Part shown: one piece after another, positions 9,669 through 20,942 of the stretch
Layout of the letters: every line of letters starts with the position of its first letter
How positions within the stretch are numbered: the stretch's first letter is position 1
Assembly: GCF_001571365.1 (NCBI RefSeq)
Contig: NZ_BCTQ01000033.1
Location: 1-64,000, forward strand
Length of the DNA stretch: 64,000 nucleotides
From: Achromobacter denitrificans NBRC 15125
GTDB lineage: Bacteria; Pseudomonadota; Gammaproteobacteria; Burkholderiales; Burkholderiaceae_B
Direction of reading: 5' to 3'
Translations under genes and position numbers: made by a program
The notes under the pieces: model-generated
The model's input: the letters and a program-made list of their open reading frames with translations, nothing else
The model's database searches: none
Told to the model about the DNA's origin: nothing

Positions 9669-9840
9669 GTGCGTAACACTCCAGAATATTGATGGACAGG
9701 GTTTTCGCCTCGGGCGGAACCGCAGCGGCGCGGCGCATCGGCGCCGCCCGCGTCGAGCCACACCTGAGGATCGTAATCGGGTTTGGGGCCGCTGCGTAGT
9801 TCCTTTTGGCGCGCGGCCCCGGATGGGAGGCGGGTTCCTT

Positions 9841-11289
9841 CTATTGCTCGGCCAGCCAGGCGATGAGCGCGTCGTCGAAGGCCCGGACGGCGCCCGCCTG
9901 TTCGTGGTTCACGATGCTGACGACCACGTAGCGCTTGCCGCTGGCGCCCAGCACGTAGCCGGCGATCGAGCGCACGTCGCGCAGGGACCCGGTCTTGAGG
10001 TGGGCCATGCCCAGCGTGCCGTTGCCCTTGAGGCGGCGGCGCACCGTGCCATCCACCCCGGCGATCGCGAAGGACGAAATGTACTCCGGCATCACGGGCG
10101 AGTTCCAGGCCAGCGTCAGCATCGAGGCCAGGCTGTCGGCCGAGACCCGGGCATCGCGCGACAGGCCGGCCCCGTTGTCGATGACCAGCTCCGGCATGTC
10201 CAGCCCCTGCTTGGCGAGCAGGCCCTTGGCCACTTCCTCGCTGCTGGAGACGGTGGCGGGACGGCGGCCGCGCTCGGCGCCCAGGGTCAGCAGCAGCGTG
10301 CGGGCCATGACGTTGTTGCTGCGCTTGTTGATCTGGCGAATCGCCTCGGCCAGCGTGGGCGAATCGTGGGTGGCCAGCACCACCGCGTCGGGCGGCACCA
10401 TGCCGGAACGGACCTGCCCCTTGAACGTGCCGCCCAGCTCCTTCCAGAGCATGCGGAACACCTCGGTGGCGTAGTCGGGCTGCGACAGCGCCAGGCGGTA
10501 CAGGCTGAATTCGCCGCAGGAACCGGCCACCTTGCCGTTCACGCGGATGGTCACGCCCTGCTGGGTGATCACCGGATCCGTGGTCACCACGGGCGGGCCG
10601 GGGCAGCGGACTTCGCTCCATTCGACGCGGCCCTCGATCTTGAGGCCCGGCAGCGGCGGATCGATCAGCGGCACCCACTTATTGGCGACCGGGTCCGGCG
10701 TGAACACCAGGCGCAAGGCGCCGAAACCCACCATCAGCGCGTCCGGGCTGGCGTTGTAGGCGCGGTCGGGCGCGCCGTCGAAGGCGCCGGGGTCGGTCGC
10801 GACCTGGCCGAAGATGCTGCGGTCGATGACCAGGTCGTTGATCTGCTTGACGCCCTTCAGGCGCAGCTCGCGCAGCAGCACCCAGAGATCCTGCAGCAGG
10901 AACTGGGGATCGCCGCCGGCCCTCAGGTAGAGGGGGCCGGCCAGCACGCCCTTGGCGTCGGGCCGCGCGCCCGGCGCGGTCATGAATTCGGTGCGCCAGA
11001 CGTAATTGGGCCCCAGTTCGGAAAGCGCCGCCCAGGTCGTCACCAGCTTCATGACCGAGGCGGGGTTGCGGGATTCCTTGGCGTTCAAGGCCGCCAGGCG
11101 CGGCCCGCCGACTTCCTGCACCACCAGCGACAAGGCGCTGTCGGGCAGCTTGGTGGCCTTCCAGGCGTTCACCACGTCGGGCGGCAGGCCGGGCACCTGG
11201 GCGCAGGCAGCCCCCGCGGCCAGGGCCAGCAGCCCTCCCGCCAGCCACCGCTTCAGCCCGCCCTTATGCTTGTTCGCTTGTCCCGTCAT
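9841..11289 (-). CDS. dacB: D-alanyl-D-alanine carboxypeptidase/endopeptidase (PBP4 type)
   Basis: A 482-residue class-C penicillin-binding protein (peptidase family S13) that trims or cuts peptidoglycan cross-links in the periplasm. A signal peptide is visible ([17 protein letters not shown]). The three active-site motifs are present: SVMK at about 78-81, SNN in [10 protein letters not shown], and KTG in AHLKTGSL. The long insertion between the first two motifs is typical of PBP4. The start [10 protein letters not shown] gives a normal signal peptide; in-frame ATGs at 11334 and 11385 are possible but extend before the n-region. A strong terminator lies just upstream, so it has its own promoter. 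Confidence 0.93.
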   Translation of the reverse strand: MTGQANKHKGGLKRWLAGGLLALAAGAACAQVPGLPPDVVNAWKATKLPDSALSLVVQEVGGPRLAALNAKESRNPASVMKLVTTWAALSELGPNYVWRTEFMTAPGARPDAKGVLAGPLYLRAGGDPQFLLQDLWVLLRELRLKGVKQINDLVIDRSIFGQVATDPGAFDGAPDRAYNASPDALMVGFGALRLVFTPDPVANKWVPLIDPPLPGLKIEGRVEWSEVRCPGPPVVTTDPVITQQGVTIRVNGKVAGSCGEFSLYRLALSQPDYATEVFRMLWKELGGTFKGQVRSGMVPPDAVVLATHDSPTLAEAIRQINKRSNNVMARTLLLTLGAERGRRPATVSSSEEVAKGLLAKQGLDMPELVIDNGAGLSRDARVSADSLASMLTLAWNSPVMPEYISSFAIAGVDGTVRRRLKGNGTLGMAHLKTGSLRDVRSIAGYVLGASGKRYVVVSIVNHEQAGAVRAFDDALIAWLAEQ

Positions 11290-11343
11290 GCCACGCCCGT
11301 CCGCTTGCTCGTCCAGCAAAACCGAGAGCATACAAAACCTGGA

Positions 11344-11372
11344 GGGCTTGCGGGCGAGCGGCCCGCAAGCCC
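11344..11372 (-). terminator. Intrinsic terminator of the ABC binding-protein gene
   Basis: Perfect 12-bp arms at 11344-11355 and 11361-11372 with a 5-nt loop form a very stable hairpin 35 bp beyond the binding-protein stop. A TTTT run follows about eight bases later on the - strand. It should insulate dacB from the upstream gene. Confidence 0.65.
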
Positions 11373-11407
11373 AAGGCGAAATCACCGCCCCGGACAGCCG
11401 CCGGCGC

Positions 11408-12565
11408 CTACTTCTGCAGCTTCCACTTGCCGCCGGCCACGGTGGCCATCACCAGCGCGCGCTCGTCCAGGCCGTTGTGGTCGGTCGGGCTCATCGAGAC
11501 CACGCCGGTCGCCGTCGGCAGGTTCTTGACGTTCTCCAGCGCGTCGCGCAGCGCCGCCCGGAATTCCGGCGTGCCGGGCTTGGCCGTCTTCAGCGCGACG
11601 GGGATCGCCTGTTGCAGCAGCAGGCCGACGTCCCAGGTATAGGCTGCGAACAGGGACACGCTGCCCGGGCCGTTGGCCGCCTCGTACTTCTTGGCGAAGG
11701 CCTGGGCCGTGGCCTTGACGGGATTGTCGCCGGGCAGCAGGTCCGCCACCATGACCGGGCCCACCGGCACCCAGGCGCCGTCGCAGGCGGTGCCGCAGAC
11801 GCGCAGGAAGTCGTTGTTGGCCACGCCGTGGTTGAAATAGATCTTGCCCTGGTAGCCGCGCTCGCGCAGCGCCCGCGCCGGCATGGCGGCGGGCGTGCCC
11901 GAGGCCCCCACCACCACGGCGTCCGGCGACCCGCCGATGATCTTCAGCGTCTGGGCCACGGCCGAGGTATCGGTGGGCGCGAAGCTCTCCTTGCCCACCA
12001 CTTCGATGCCGTGCTTCTTCGCGGCCTTCTCGACTTCCACCCAGAAGGTCTCGCCCAGCGCATTGTTGAAGCCGATGAAGGCCAGCTTCTTCACGCCGTT
12101 GGCCGCGGCGTGGCGCGCGATGCCCTCGGCCATCAGGGAATCGGAGTGCGGCGTCTTGAAGATCCAGCGCCGCTTGTCGTCCACCGGTTCGATCAGCCGG
12201 GCCGAGGAGGCCAGCGTGATCACCGGGGTGGCGCCGGTGGCCACCGTGTCCAGCATCGCCATGGTATTGGGCGTGGTGGTGGACCCGACGATCAGGTCGA
12301 CCTTGTTCTCGGAGATCAGCTTGTGGGAATTGCTGACGGCCCGGGTGGTGTCCGAAGCATCGTCCAGCACCACGTACTCGACCTTGACGCCGCCGATCTC
12401 GGTGGGCAGCAGGCTGATGGTGTTGCGTTCGGGGATGCCGAGGGAGGCCTGGGGGCCGGTGGTGGACAGGGTGGCGCCTATCTTTACTTGCGCCAGCACG
12501 GGCGAGGCGCCCAGGGCCAGCAGGGCCGCCACGGCGGCGGCGGTCAGGGTGCGGCGAGGGGTCAT
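11408..12565 (-). CDS. Branched-chain amino-acid type ABC transporter substrate-binding protein
   Basis: A 385-residue periplasmic binding protein of the LivJ/LivK-like family. It has a signal peptide (LTAAAVAALLALGASPVLAQ) and the typical opening VKIGATLSTTGPQASLGIPERN, then VDLIVGSTTTPNTMAM and the LAFIGFNNALGE segment. No permease or ATPase genes are adjacent, so it must work with components encoded elsewhere. The ligand cannot be told; relatives bind amino acids, aromatic acids or amides. It is divergent from an IclR regulator, which is a likely controller. Confidence 0.85.
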   Translation of the reverse strand: MTPRRTLTAAAVAALLALGASPVLAQVKIGATLSTTGPQASLGIPERNTISLLPTEIGGVKVEYVVLDDASDTTRAVSNSHKLISENKVDLIVGSTTTPNTMAMLDTVATGATPVITLASSARLIEPVDDKRRWIFKTPHSDSLMAEGIARHAAANGVKKLAFIGFNNALGETFWVEVEKAAKKHGIEVVGKESFAPTDTSAVAQTLKIIGGSPDAVVVGASGTPAAMPARALRERGYQGKIYFNHGVANNDFLRVCGTACDGAWVPVGPVMVADLLPGDNPVKATAQAFAKKYEAANGPGSVSLFAAYTWDVGLLLQQAIPVALKTAKPGTPEFRAALRDALENVKNLPTATGVVSMSPTDHNGLDERALVMATVAGGKWKLQK

Positions 12566-12772
12566 GCGCAGTCTCCTTGGGTACGCGGATGTCTTATGCT
12601 TTGCGCCGATCCGCTACGGCGTTGAACTCTGTTTATACGGCCGGAAAGGCCGCCGGCGCGCACGCGCGACGGCCCGTTGCGGGTTTGTCCGCACGGGTGG
12701 GCCACGGGGCGCGGCTTGGGGATGGTCTGTCTCCGCGTTGCCGGCTTGCGGCAACAGCTGTATTTTTTAGTG

Positions 12773-12782
12773 ATACGCGTAT
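12773..12782. promoter_or_regulatory. Candidate operator in the IclR/ABC intergenic region
   Basis: The perfect 10-bp palindrome ATACGCGTAT lies 20 bp before the IclR gene start, within an AT-rich island in otherwise GC-rich DNA. IclR regulators bind short palindromes near their own promoter. This is a positional guess only. Confidence 0.35.
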
Positions 12783-12801
12783 TCTAATAAGAGACAAATC
12801 G

Positions 12802-13635
12802 ATGTCAACACACAGCAGTACGGGGATCCAGTCCGCCGAAATCGCGTTGGACGTCCTGACCCGACTGGCCGAGCTGGGCGGCGCCCTGTCGGTATCGGAG
12901 CTGGGGCGCAGCCTGGACATGCCGCGCGCCAAGGTGCACCGCTATCTGGTGTCGCTGGAGCGGCGCGGCTATGTGGAACAGGACGCGGCCAGCGCCCGCT
13001 ACCGGCTGGGCCCGCAGGCGCTCCACACCGGGCTGGCCGCGCTGGCCGAGGTGGATTTCGTGAAGCTGGCGGCCGGCGGCCTGGACGGCCTGAGCGCCGC
13101 CATCGGCCAGACCGTGTTCATTTCGGTGTGGGGCCAGCACGGCCCCACCATCGTGCAGTGGCGCGACGCGCGGCTGCCGGTCACCGTCAACGTGCGGGTG
13201 GGTTCGGTGCTGCCGCTGCTCAATAGCGCCACCGGCCGGGTCTATGCCGCCTGGCTGCCGGAAACCCTGGCCCTGCCCCGGGCGCTGGCCGAATGGGACG
13301 CGCTGCTGGGCCAGGACGCCGACGCCGAACGGCGCCGGGACGCGGCCCGGGCGCTGGGCGCCGCGGAACCGCCCCGGGATCCCGCCGCCGCCTTGCGGCA
13401 GCAATGGCAGGCCACCCGCCAACGCGGCTACGCCAGCGTCAGCGGCCACCTGCTGCACGGCATCGACTCGGCCGCCGTGCCGGTGCTGGACGCCCAGGGC
13501 CGGCTGGCGGGCGCCATCACCGGCCTGGGGCTGCATGGCGGATTCGACCTGGCGCCCGAAGGCGAACCGGTGCGGGCGCTGGTGGCGGCCGCCGCCGACT
13601 GCTCTCGCCGGCTCGGCTGGAATGCCGCCGCCTGA
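12802..13635 (+). CDS. IclR family transcriptional regulator
   Basis: A 277-residue regulator: a winged helix-turn-helix at about residues 10-70 (LSVSELGRSLDMPRAKVHRY, then LERRGYVEQD) and a C-terminal IclR ligand-binding domain, with HGIDSAAVPVLDAQG near the end typical of the effector fold. The ATG at 12802 follows GAGA seven bases upstream; longer in-frame starts have no similarity. It is divergent from the ABC binding protein, 236 bp away, and probably controls it in response to a catabolic or transported substrate. The effector is unknown. Confidence 0.9.
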   Translation: MSTHSSTGIQSAEIALDVLTRLAELGGALSVSELGRSLDMPRAKVHRYLVSLERRGYVEQDAASARYRLGPQALHTGLAALAEVDFVKLAAGGLDGLSAAIGQTVFISVWGQHGPTIVQWRDARLPVTVNVRVGSVLPLLNSATGRVYAAWLPETLALPRALAEWDALLGQDADAERRRDAARALGAAEPPRDPAAALRQQWQATRQRGYASVSGHLLHGIDSAAVPVLDAQGRLAGAITGLGLHGGFDLAPEGEPVRALVAAAADCSRRLGWNAAA

Positions 13636-13651
13636 GCGCGGCGAGCCGCGC
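13636..13651 (+). terminator. Weak hairpin after the IclR gene
   Basis: GCGCGGC and GCCGCGC (13636-13642 and 13645-13651) directly follow the stop codon and are followed by CTTTAC. The loop is tight and the T-run is poor. The following TTTACAATAAT may be the -10 region for queA. Confidence 0.35.
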
Positions 13652-13732
13652 CCTTTACAATAATGGGTTGCCCCGGGTGCGCCCGGCTCGCTTTTGCTTT
13701 CTTTCGCCGCCCTTTTCCGAACGGATACCCGC

Positions 13733-15924
<2,192 letters not shown>

Positions 15925-16108
15925 AATTTCAGAAGTCCGCCGGCCGGGCGGCGGCGCCCCGGCCGTGCCGCCCCTCCGCGATGCGCGCCCCGGCGGGCCG
16001 CGGAACCTATATACAATAGTCGGCTTGCCCTATCCATGGCTCGCGCGGGGATGGGCGCAGAAAAACATAAACACGACCTCCCAAACATACTAAACGCAGG
16101 AGAATTCA

Positions 16109-16450
16109 ATGTCCCTTATCGATACCGCCAGCCTCGTCGTGGCCCAGGCCGCCCCCGAAGGCAATGCGCTGATGGGCATGCTGCCCATCATCCTGATGTT
16201 CGTGATCCTCTACTTCCTGATGATCCGTCCCCAGATGAAGCGCCAAAAGGAACACCGCAACCTGATCGCCGCCCTGGCCAAGGGCGACGAAGTGGTCACC
16301 GCCGGCGGCATGCTCGGCAAGGTCACCAAGGTGAACGACAGCTACGTCACGGTGGAAGTTTCGGAACTGGCCGACAAGCCGGTCGAAGTGATCATGCAGA
16401 AGTCTTCGGTTTCGACCGTGCTGCCCAAGGGAACCATCAAGGCCCTGTAA
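16109..16450 (+). CDS. yajC: Preprotein translocase accessory subunit YajC
   Basis: A 113-residue inner-membrane protein that associates with SecD and SecF. One membrane segment is visible (MLPIILMFVILYFLMI, about residues 24-40), followed directly by the conserved RPQMKRQKEHRNLI and a small cytoplasmic domain with LAKGDEVVTAGGMLGKVTKV. A GGAG lies eight bases upstream of the start. A terminator-like hairpin separates it from secD, so it may be expressed in excess of secD/secF. Confidence 0.97.
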   Translation: MSLIDTASLVVAQAAPEGNALMGMLPIILMFVILYFLMIRPQMKRQKEHRNLIAALAKGDEVVTAGGMLGKVTKVNDSYVTVEVSELADKPVEVIMQKSSVSTVLPKGTIKAL

Positions 16451-16497
16451 GCGTCCCAACGGAGCCCTGAACGGGCTCTTGCGCTTGATGGCTCCCC

Positions 16498-16533
16498 GCC
16501 GCCCGCCGCGCTTGGCGCTCGGGCGGCCCTTTT
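16498..16533 (+). terminator. Terminator-like hairpin between yajC and secD
   Basis: Eight-bp GC arms (16498-16505 and 16520-16527) with a 14-nt loop are followed by CCTTTTAT. A smaller hairpin GAGCCC/GGGCTC precedes it at 16462-16478. This would reduce transcription of secD/secF from the yajC promoter unless a second promoter exists in the 27 bp that follow. Confidence 0.5.
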
Positions 16534-16559
16534 ATCACTCTCACATGAAGTAGCCGGCA

Positions 16560-18440
16560 ATGAACCGCTATCCTCTCTGGAAGTACATTACGGTCCTGGT
16601 CGCGGTCATTATCGGCCTGCTGTACACGCTTCCCAACTTCTACGGCGAGTCCCCCGCCGTCCAGGTTTCCAGCGCCAAGGCCACCGTAAAGGTCGACACC
16701 GCCATGCTGGGCCGGGTCGAGCAAGTGCTGGCTGACGCCAAGATCCCCAACGAAGGGGTCTACTACGAACAGAACGGCACGCTCGGCACCGTGCGCGCCC
16801 GCTTCACCTCGACCGACCTGCAATTGCAGGCCCGCGACCTCCTCGACAGAACCCTCAACACCGTCGCCGGCGACCCTCACTACACGGTGGCGCTGAACCT
16901 GCTGCCCGCCTCGCCCGCCTGGATGCGCGCGATGGGCTGGTTCGCGCCCAAGCCCATGTACCTGGGCCTGGACCTGCGCGGCGGCGTGCACTTCCTGCTG
17001 CAAGTGGACATGCAGGGCGCGCTCACCGCCCGCTACGACTCCCTGGCCGCCGACGTGCGCTCCGTGCTGCGCGACCAGAAGGTCAACGTGGCCGGCGTGG
17101 AACGCTCCGGCATGGCCATCGCCGCCACCTTCGCCAACGACGACGACCGCGACCGCGCCATCTCCACCCTGCGCAGCCGCCTGCCCGACCTGGAATTCAC
17201 CGAGCGCGTCGAAAACGGCAAGCCCCTGCTGATCGGCGCCCTGAACCCGGCCGCCGTCACCCGCGTGCAGGATTCCGCGCTGAAGCAGAACATCAATACG
17301 CTGCACAACCGGATCAACGAACTCGGCGTGGCCGAACCGGTCATCCAGCAGCAAGGCGGCGACCGCATCGTGGTGCAACTGCCCGGCGTGCAGGACGTGG
17401 CCAAGGCCAAGGAACTGCTGGGCCGCACCGCCACGCTGGAAATCCGCATGGTCGACGACTCCCCCGCCGCGCAGGCCGCGCTGCTGGGCGGCACCGTGCC
17501 TTTCGGCCTCGAACGCTACAACGACCGCGACGGCCGCCCGATCCTGGTCCGCCGCCAGGTCATCCTGACCGGCGAAAACCTGCAGGACGCCCAGCCCGGC
17601 CGCGATTCGCAGACCCAGCAGGCCGCCGTGCACCTGACGCTGGACTCCAAGGGCGCCCGCATCTTCCGCGACGTGACCCGCGACAACATCGGCAAGCGCA
17701 TGGCCATCCTGCTGTTCGAGAACGGCAAGGGCGAAGTGGTCACGGCCCCGGTCATCCGCAGCGAAATCGCCGGCGGGCAAGTGCAGATCTCCGGCAGCAT
17801 GAGCTCCGAAGAAGCCGCCGACACCGCGCTGCTGCTGCGCGCCGGCGCCCTGGCCGCGCCGATGTCCATCATCGAAGAACGCACCATCGGCCCGAGCCTG
17901 GGTGCCGACAACATCGCGAAGGGCTTCTATTCGACGCTCTACGGCTTCCTCGCCATCGCCGTGTTCATCATCCTGTACTACCACCTGTTCGGCGTGTTCT
18001 CGACCATCGGCCTGACCCTGAACGTGCTGCTGCTGCTGGCGCTGCTGTCCATGCTGCAGGCCACGCTGACGCTGCCGGGCATCGCGGCCATTGCGCTGAC
18101 ACTGGGCATGGCCATCGACTCGAACGTGCTGATCAACGAGCGGATACGCGAGGAATTGCGCGCGGGCGCCAGTCCGCAGCAGGCCATCCATCACGGCTTC
18201 GAGCGCGCCTGGGGCACCATTCTCGACTCCAACCTGACCACGCTGATCGTGGGCCTGGCGCTGCTGGCCTTCGGTTCGGGCCCGATCCGGGGCTTCGCCG
18301 TGGTGCACGTCCTGGGCATCCTGACCTCGATGTTCTCGTCGGTCGTGGGCGTGCGCGCGCTGGCCAACCTCTGGTACGGCCGCAAGAAGAAGCTCACGAC
18401 GATCTCCATCGGTGAAGTCTGGAAGCCGAAGACCAACTGA
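16560..18440 (+). CDS. secD: Protein translocase subunit SecD
   Basis: A 626-residue inner-membrane protein that uses the proton gradient to complete protein export through SecYEG. The N-terminal membrane segment is YITVLVAVIIGLLYTLPNFY; a large periplasmic region follows (LGLDLRGGVHFLLQVDM at about 140-157), and the C-terminal half has five membrane helices. The RND-type helix GFLAIAVFIILYYHLFG and the conserved LTLGMAIDSNVLINERIREE lie in the proton-relay region. Length is close to E. coli SecD (615). It is followed by secF after 53 bp containing a stable hairpin. Confidence 0.98.
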   Translation: MNRYPLWKYITVLVAVIIGLLYTLPNFYGESPAVQVSSAKATVKVDTAMLGRVEQVLADAKIPNEGVYYEQNGTLGTVRARFTSTDLQLQARDLLDRTLNTVAGDPHYTVALNLLPASPAWMRAMGWFAPKPMYLGLDLRGGVHFLLQVDMQGALTARYDSLAADVRSVLRDQKVNVAGVERSGMAIAATFANDDDRDRAISTLRSRLPDLEFTERVENGKPLLIGALNPAAVTRVQDSALKQNINTLHNRINELGVAEPVIQQQGGDRIVVQLPGVQDVAKAKELLGRTATLEIRMVDDSPAAQAALLGGTVPFGLERYNDRDGRPILVRRQVILTGENLQDAQPGRDSQTQQAAVHLTLDSKGARIFRDVTRDNIGKRMAILLFENGKGEVVTAPVIRSEIAGGQVQISGSMSSEEAADTALLLRAGALAAPMSIIEERTIGPSLGADNIAKGFYSTLYGFLAIAVFIILYYHLFGVFSTIGLTLNVLLLLALLSMLQATLTLPGIAAIALTLGMAIDSNVLINERIREELRAGASPQQAIHHGFERAWGTILDSNLTTLIVGLALLAFGSGPIRGFAVVHVLGILTSMFSSVVGVRALANLWYGRKKKLTTISIGEVWKPKTN

Positions 18441-18448
18441 ACATCCGC

Positions 18449-18469
18449 GCGGGCGGCATAGCCGCCCGC
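18449..18469 (+). other. Stable hairpin between secD and secF
   Basis: A perfect 9-bp stem (18449-18457 with 18461-18469, loop ATA) lies between the secD stop and the secF ribosome-binding site, with no T-run. It probably stabilises the upstream mRNA or tunes the secD:secF ratio; this is inference. Confidence 0.4.
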
Positions 18470-18493
18470 CACCGATAAAGCCGAAGGCGAAAA

Positions 18494-19429
18494 ATGGAAT
18501 TTTTCCGTATTCACCGCACCATCCCGTTCATGCGCCACGCGCTGGTGCTGAACATCATCAGTCTCGTCACCTTCGTGGCGGCGGTCTTCTTCATCCTGAC
18601 CCGCGGTTTCCACCTGTCGATCGAATTCACCGGCGGCACGGTCATGGAAGTCAACTACGCCCAGACGGCGCAGCTTGAAAACGTGCGCGGCGTCGTCTCG
18701 AAGCTGGGCTACACCGACTTCCAGGTGCAGAACTTCGGCACCTCGCACGACGTCATGATCCGCCTGCCCCTGCAGGAAGGCCAGACCTCGGCCACCCAGA
18801 GCGAAACCGTCATGGCCGCGCTCAAGGCCGCCGATTCCGGCGTCGAGCTGCGCCGCGTCGAGTTCGTGGGCCCGCAGGTGGGCCAGGAACTGCTGCACAA
18901 CGGCCTGATGGCGCTGCTCGTCGTGGTCATCGGCATCATGGTGTACCTGGGCTTCCGCTTCGAATGGAAGTTCGCCGTCGCCGGCGTGATCGCCAACCTG
19001 CACGACGTGGTGATCATCCTGGGCTTCTTCGCCTTCTTCCAGTGGGAATTCTCGCTGTCGGTGCTGGCGGGCGTGCTGGCGGTGCTGGGCTACTCCGTGA
19101 ACGAATCCGTGGTCATCATGGACCGGATCCGCGAAAACTTCCGCAAGTACCGCAAGGCGGACGTGCATGAAGTCATCAACAGCGCCATCACGCAGACCAT
19201 CTCGCGGACCATCATCACCCACGGTTCGACCCAGATGATGGTGCTGGCCATGCTGTTCTTCGGCGGCCCCACCCTGCACTACTTCGCCATGGCGCTCACC
19301 ATCGGCATCTGGTTCGGCATCTATTCGTCGGTGTTCGTCGCCGCGGCGCTGGCCATGTGGATGGGCGTCAAGCGCGAAGACCTGGTCAAGCCGGTCAAGA
19401 AGGAAGGCGAGGAAGGCGAAGTCGCCTGA
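18494..19429 (+). CDS. secF: Protein translocase subunit SecF
   Basis: A 311-residue partner of SecD. It starts MEFFRIHRTIPFMRHALVLN, has an N-terminal membrane helix, the SIEFTGGTVMEV motif in the periplasmic domain, and five C-terminal helices with VLGYSVNESVVIMDRIREN and GSTQMMVLAMLFFGGPTLH. Length matches the family (about 310-320). It is the last gene of the queA-tgt-yajC-secD-secF run and is followed by a strong T-rich terminator. Confidence 0.98.
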   Translation: MEFFRIHRTIPFMRHALVLNIISLVTFVAAVFFILTRGFHLSIEFTGGTVMEVNYAQTAQLENVRGVVSKLGYTDFQVQNFGTSHDVMIRLPLQEGQTSATQSETVMAALKAADSGVELRRVEFVGPQVGQELLHNGLMALLVVVIGIMVYLGFRFEWKFAVAGVIANLHDVVIILGFFAFFQWEFSLSVLAGVLAVLGYSVNESVVIMDRIRENFRKYRKADVHEVINSAITQTISRTIITHGSTQMMVLAMLFFGGPTLHYFAMALTIGIWFGIYSSVFVAAALAMWMGVKREDLVKPVKKEGEEGEVA

Positions 19430-19463
19430 TTTTCCGCCGCCCCGCGAAAACCCGCCCTCTCTT

Positions 19464-19514
19464 TGAACTGACCCCCGAAAGTTGGACTAGATCCAACCTT
19501 CGGGGGTTTTTTCA
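19464..19514 (+). terminator. Intrinsic terminator of secF with IS3-end-like arms
   Basis: Arms at about 19472-19486 and 19492-19506 pair with one mismatch and are followed by six Ts, a convincing Rho-independent terminator 40 bp after secF. The outer ends also pair (TGAA at 19464, TTCA at 19511). The left arm (TGAACTGACCCCCGAAAGTT) strongly resembles terminal repeats of IS3-family elements as I remember them; no transposase lies between the arms. Confidence 0.8.
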
Positions 19515-19556
19515 TGCCCGGCCGCAACGCGGCCGACGCATCTCGGACGATGTCGC

Positions 19557-19590
19557 TTGCCCTACACATAAGTATCCGCTAATGTGTAGG
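19557..19590 (+). promoter_or_regulatory. arsR promoter with overlapping inverted-repeat operator
   Basis: TTGCCC (19557-19562), a 17-bp spacer and TAATGT (19580-19585) form a sigma-70-like promoter. A perfect inverted repeat CCTACACAT / ATGTGTAGG (19561-19569 and 19582-19590, 12-bp spacer) covers both elements and ends one base before the ATG. This is the expected layout for autorepression by an ArsR protein. The predicted transcription start falls at or next to the ATG, implying a leaderless mRNA. Confidence 0.65.
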
Positions 19591-19591
19591 C

Positions 19592-19906
19592 ATGATCGAA
19601 AACGACATCTTCAAGGCCCTGGCCGACCCGACCCGCCGCGCGATCTTCGAGAAGCTCGCCGCCGGCGGCATGAACGCCAGCGCCTTGCGCGAGGGCATGG
19701 AGATCAGCCAGCCCGCCATGTCCCAGCACCTTGCGGTCCTGCGCAAGGCCCGGCTGGTGCGCGAGGCGCGGCAAGGCCGCTACGTCAATTACCAAGTCGA
19801 CCCGGACGGCCTGGCGCTCATTGCCGGCTGGCTGGCGAAGTACCGCGCCTACTGGCCCGCCCGCGTCGACGCCCTGAACGCCTTGCTCAAGGACATGGAC
19901 CAATGA
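19592..19906 (+). CDS. ArsR family transcriptional regulator
   Basis: A 104-residue winged helix-turn-helix repressor: [17 protein letters not shown] at the N-terminus, recognition helix around [19 protein letters not shown] and wing [11 protein letters not shown]. There are no Cys residues, so it is not a classic metal sensor; it belongs to the subgroup paired with SRPBCC proteins. The ATG has no good Shine-Dalgarno and sits directly against the promoter/operator. Its stop overlaps the start of the SRPBCC gene (ATGA), so the two are coupled. The inducer is unknown. Confidence 0.93.
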   Translation: MIENDIFKALADPTRRAIFEKLAAGGMNASALREGMEISQPAMSQHLAVLRKARLVREARQGRYVNYQVDPDGLALIAGWLAKYRAYWPARVDALNALLKDMDQ

Positions 19907-20262
19907 CCGACTCCGCCCTCGACGATCCGCGGCAGGACATCCTGCTCGAATACGAACTCGACGCGCCTCCCGAAAAAGTCTGGCGCGCCCTCAGCATCCC
20001 GGAATTCCGCGAACAGTGGCTGCCCGGCCTGGACCTGGCCAGCCCCGACCCCGTGGACGCGACGCCCCAGGAAGAAGTGCGCTACCGGATGCGCGACGAC
20101 GAACCGCCTTTCCTCGAAAGCGTGGTGACGTTCCAGCTGCGCCCCGCCGCCGACGGGCGCAGCCTGTTGCGGATCATCCATGTCCTGGCCGACGAGCGCC
20201 TCGAACGCCGCGGCCGCGACGCCGCGAACGACGCCGGCCCCTTCCTCATGCGCGCCGCCTGA
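19903..20262 (+). CDS. SRPBCC (AHSA1/START-like) domain protein
   Basis: A 119-residue protein with the Bet-v1/AHSA1-type ligand-binding fold: [20 protein letters not shown] at the N-terminus, the family's strand-helix opening, and EQWLPG following it. The pair ArsR plus AHSA1-like protein in one overlapping operon is common in proteobacteria, but the ligand and purpose are generally unknown. At 119 aa it is shorter than the usual 140-160, ending soon after the [15 protein letters not shown] strand. No cofactor or catalytic residues can be named. Confidence 0.8.
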   Translation: MTDSALDDPRQDILLEYELDAPPEKVWRALSIPEFREQWLPGLDLASPDPVDATPQEEVRYRMRDDEPPFLESVVTFQLRPAADGRSLLRIIHVLADERLERRGRDAANDAGPFLMRAA

Positions 20263-20306
20263 GCCCGGCGCCGCTCGCCAAGCTTCCGCAACACAGGAGT
20301 CAGTCC

Positions 20307-20912
20307 ATGCAGGACGTCATGCATTACGTGCCGATGGTCGTCGAGCAGTCCGGCCGCGGAGAACGGTCCTTCGACATTTATTCGCGGCTGCTGCGAGACC
20401 GCATCATCTTCCTCAACGGCGAGGTCAACGATGCCGTGTCCGCGCTGGTCTGCGCGCAGTTGCTCTTCCTGGAATCCGAGAACCCCACCAAGCCCATCCA
20501 CCTGTACATCAACTCGCCCGGCGGGGTGATCACCAGCGGCCTGGCCATGTACGACACCATGCAGTACATCACCGCCCCGGTGCACACGCTGTGCATGGGA
20601 ACCGCCCGCTCCATGGGTTCGTTCCTGCTCATGGCGGGCGAACCCGGCGAACGCTGCGCGCTGGCCAACGCCAGCCTGCACGTCCACCAGCCGCTGGGCG
20701 GCTTCCAGGGCCAGGCGTCGGACATCCTGATCCACGCCGAGGAAATGCAGCGCACCAAGGACCGCGTCATCCGGGTCTACGCGGAACACTGCGGGCGCAG
20801 CTACGAGGAAGTCGAGCGCACGCTGGACCGCGACCGCTACATGACCGCGGAGGAAGCGCTGGAATGGGGGCTCATCGACCGAGTCCTGAAACGGCGCGAC
20901 TTCGGCGGCTGA
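20307..20912 (+). CDS. clpP: ATP-dependent Clp protease proteolytic subunit (probable second ClpP)
   Basis: A 201-residue serine protease subunit that assembles into the ClpP barrel. The catalytic triad is visible: Ser in [13 protein letters not shown], His in [15 protein letters not shown] and Asp in [38 protein letters not shown] is also typical. ARSMGS in place of the usual AASMGA, and the absence of clpX or tig next to it, suggest a paralogue and not the housekeeping clpP of the tig-clpP-clpX-lon cluster. AGGAG lies eight bases before the ATG. Confidence 0.93.
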   Translation: MQDVMHYVPMVVEQSGRGERSFDIYSRLLRDRIIFLNGEVNDAVSALVCAQLLFLESENPTKPIHLYINSPGGVITSGLAMYDTMQYITAPVHTLCMGTARSMGSFLLMAGEPGERCALANASLHVHQPLGGFQGQASDILIHAEEMQRTKDRVIRVYAEHCGRSYEEVERTLDRDRYMTAEEALEWGLIDRVLKRRDFGG

Positions 20913-20942
20913 AGCGCCATGCTGGGCTACCATAGCCGCATC

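Noticed and set aside
9669-9840. Pseudogene between upp and dacB
   Set aside because: Frames across the 172 bp give no recognisable protein; it is better read as a leader or promoter region.
16437-18308. A 623-codon open frame opposite secD
   Set aside because: Gln/His/Gly-rich shadow with no family features; secD is certain.
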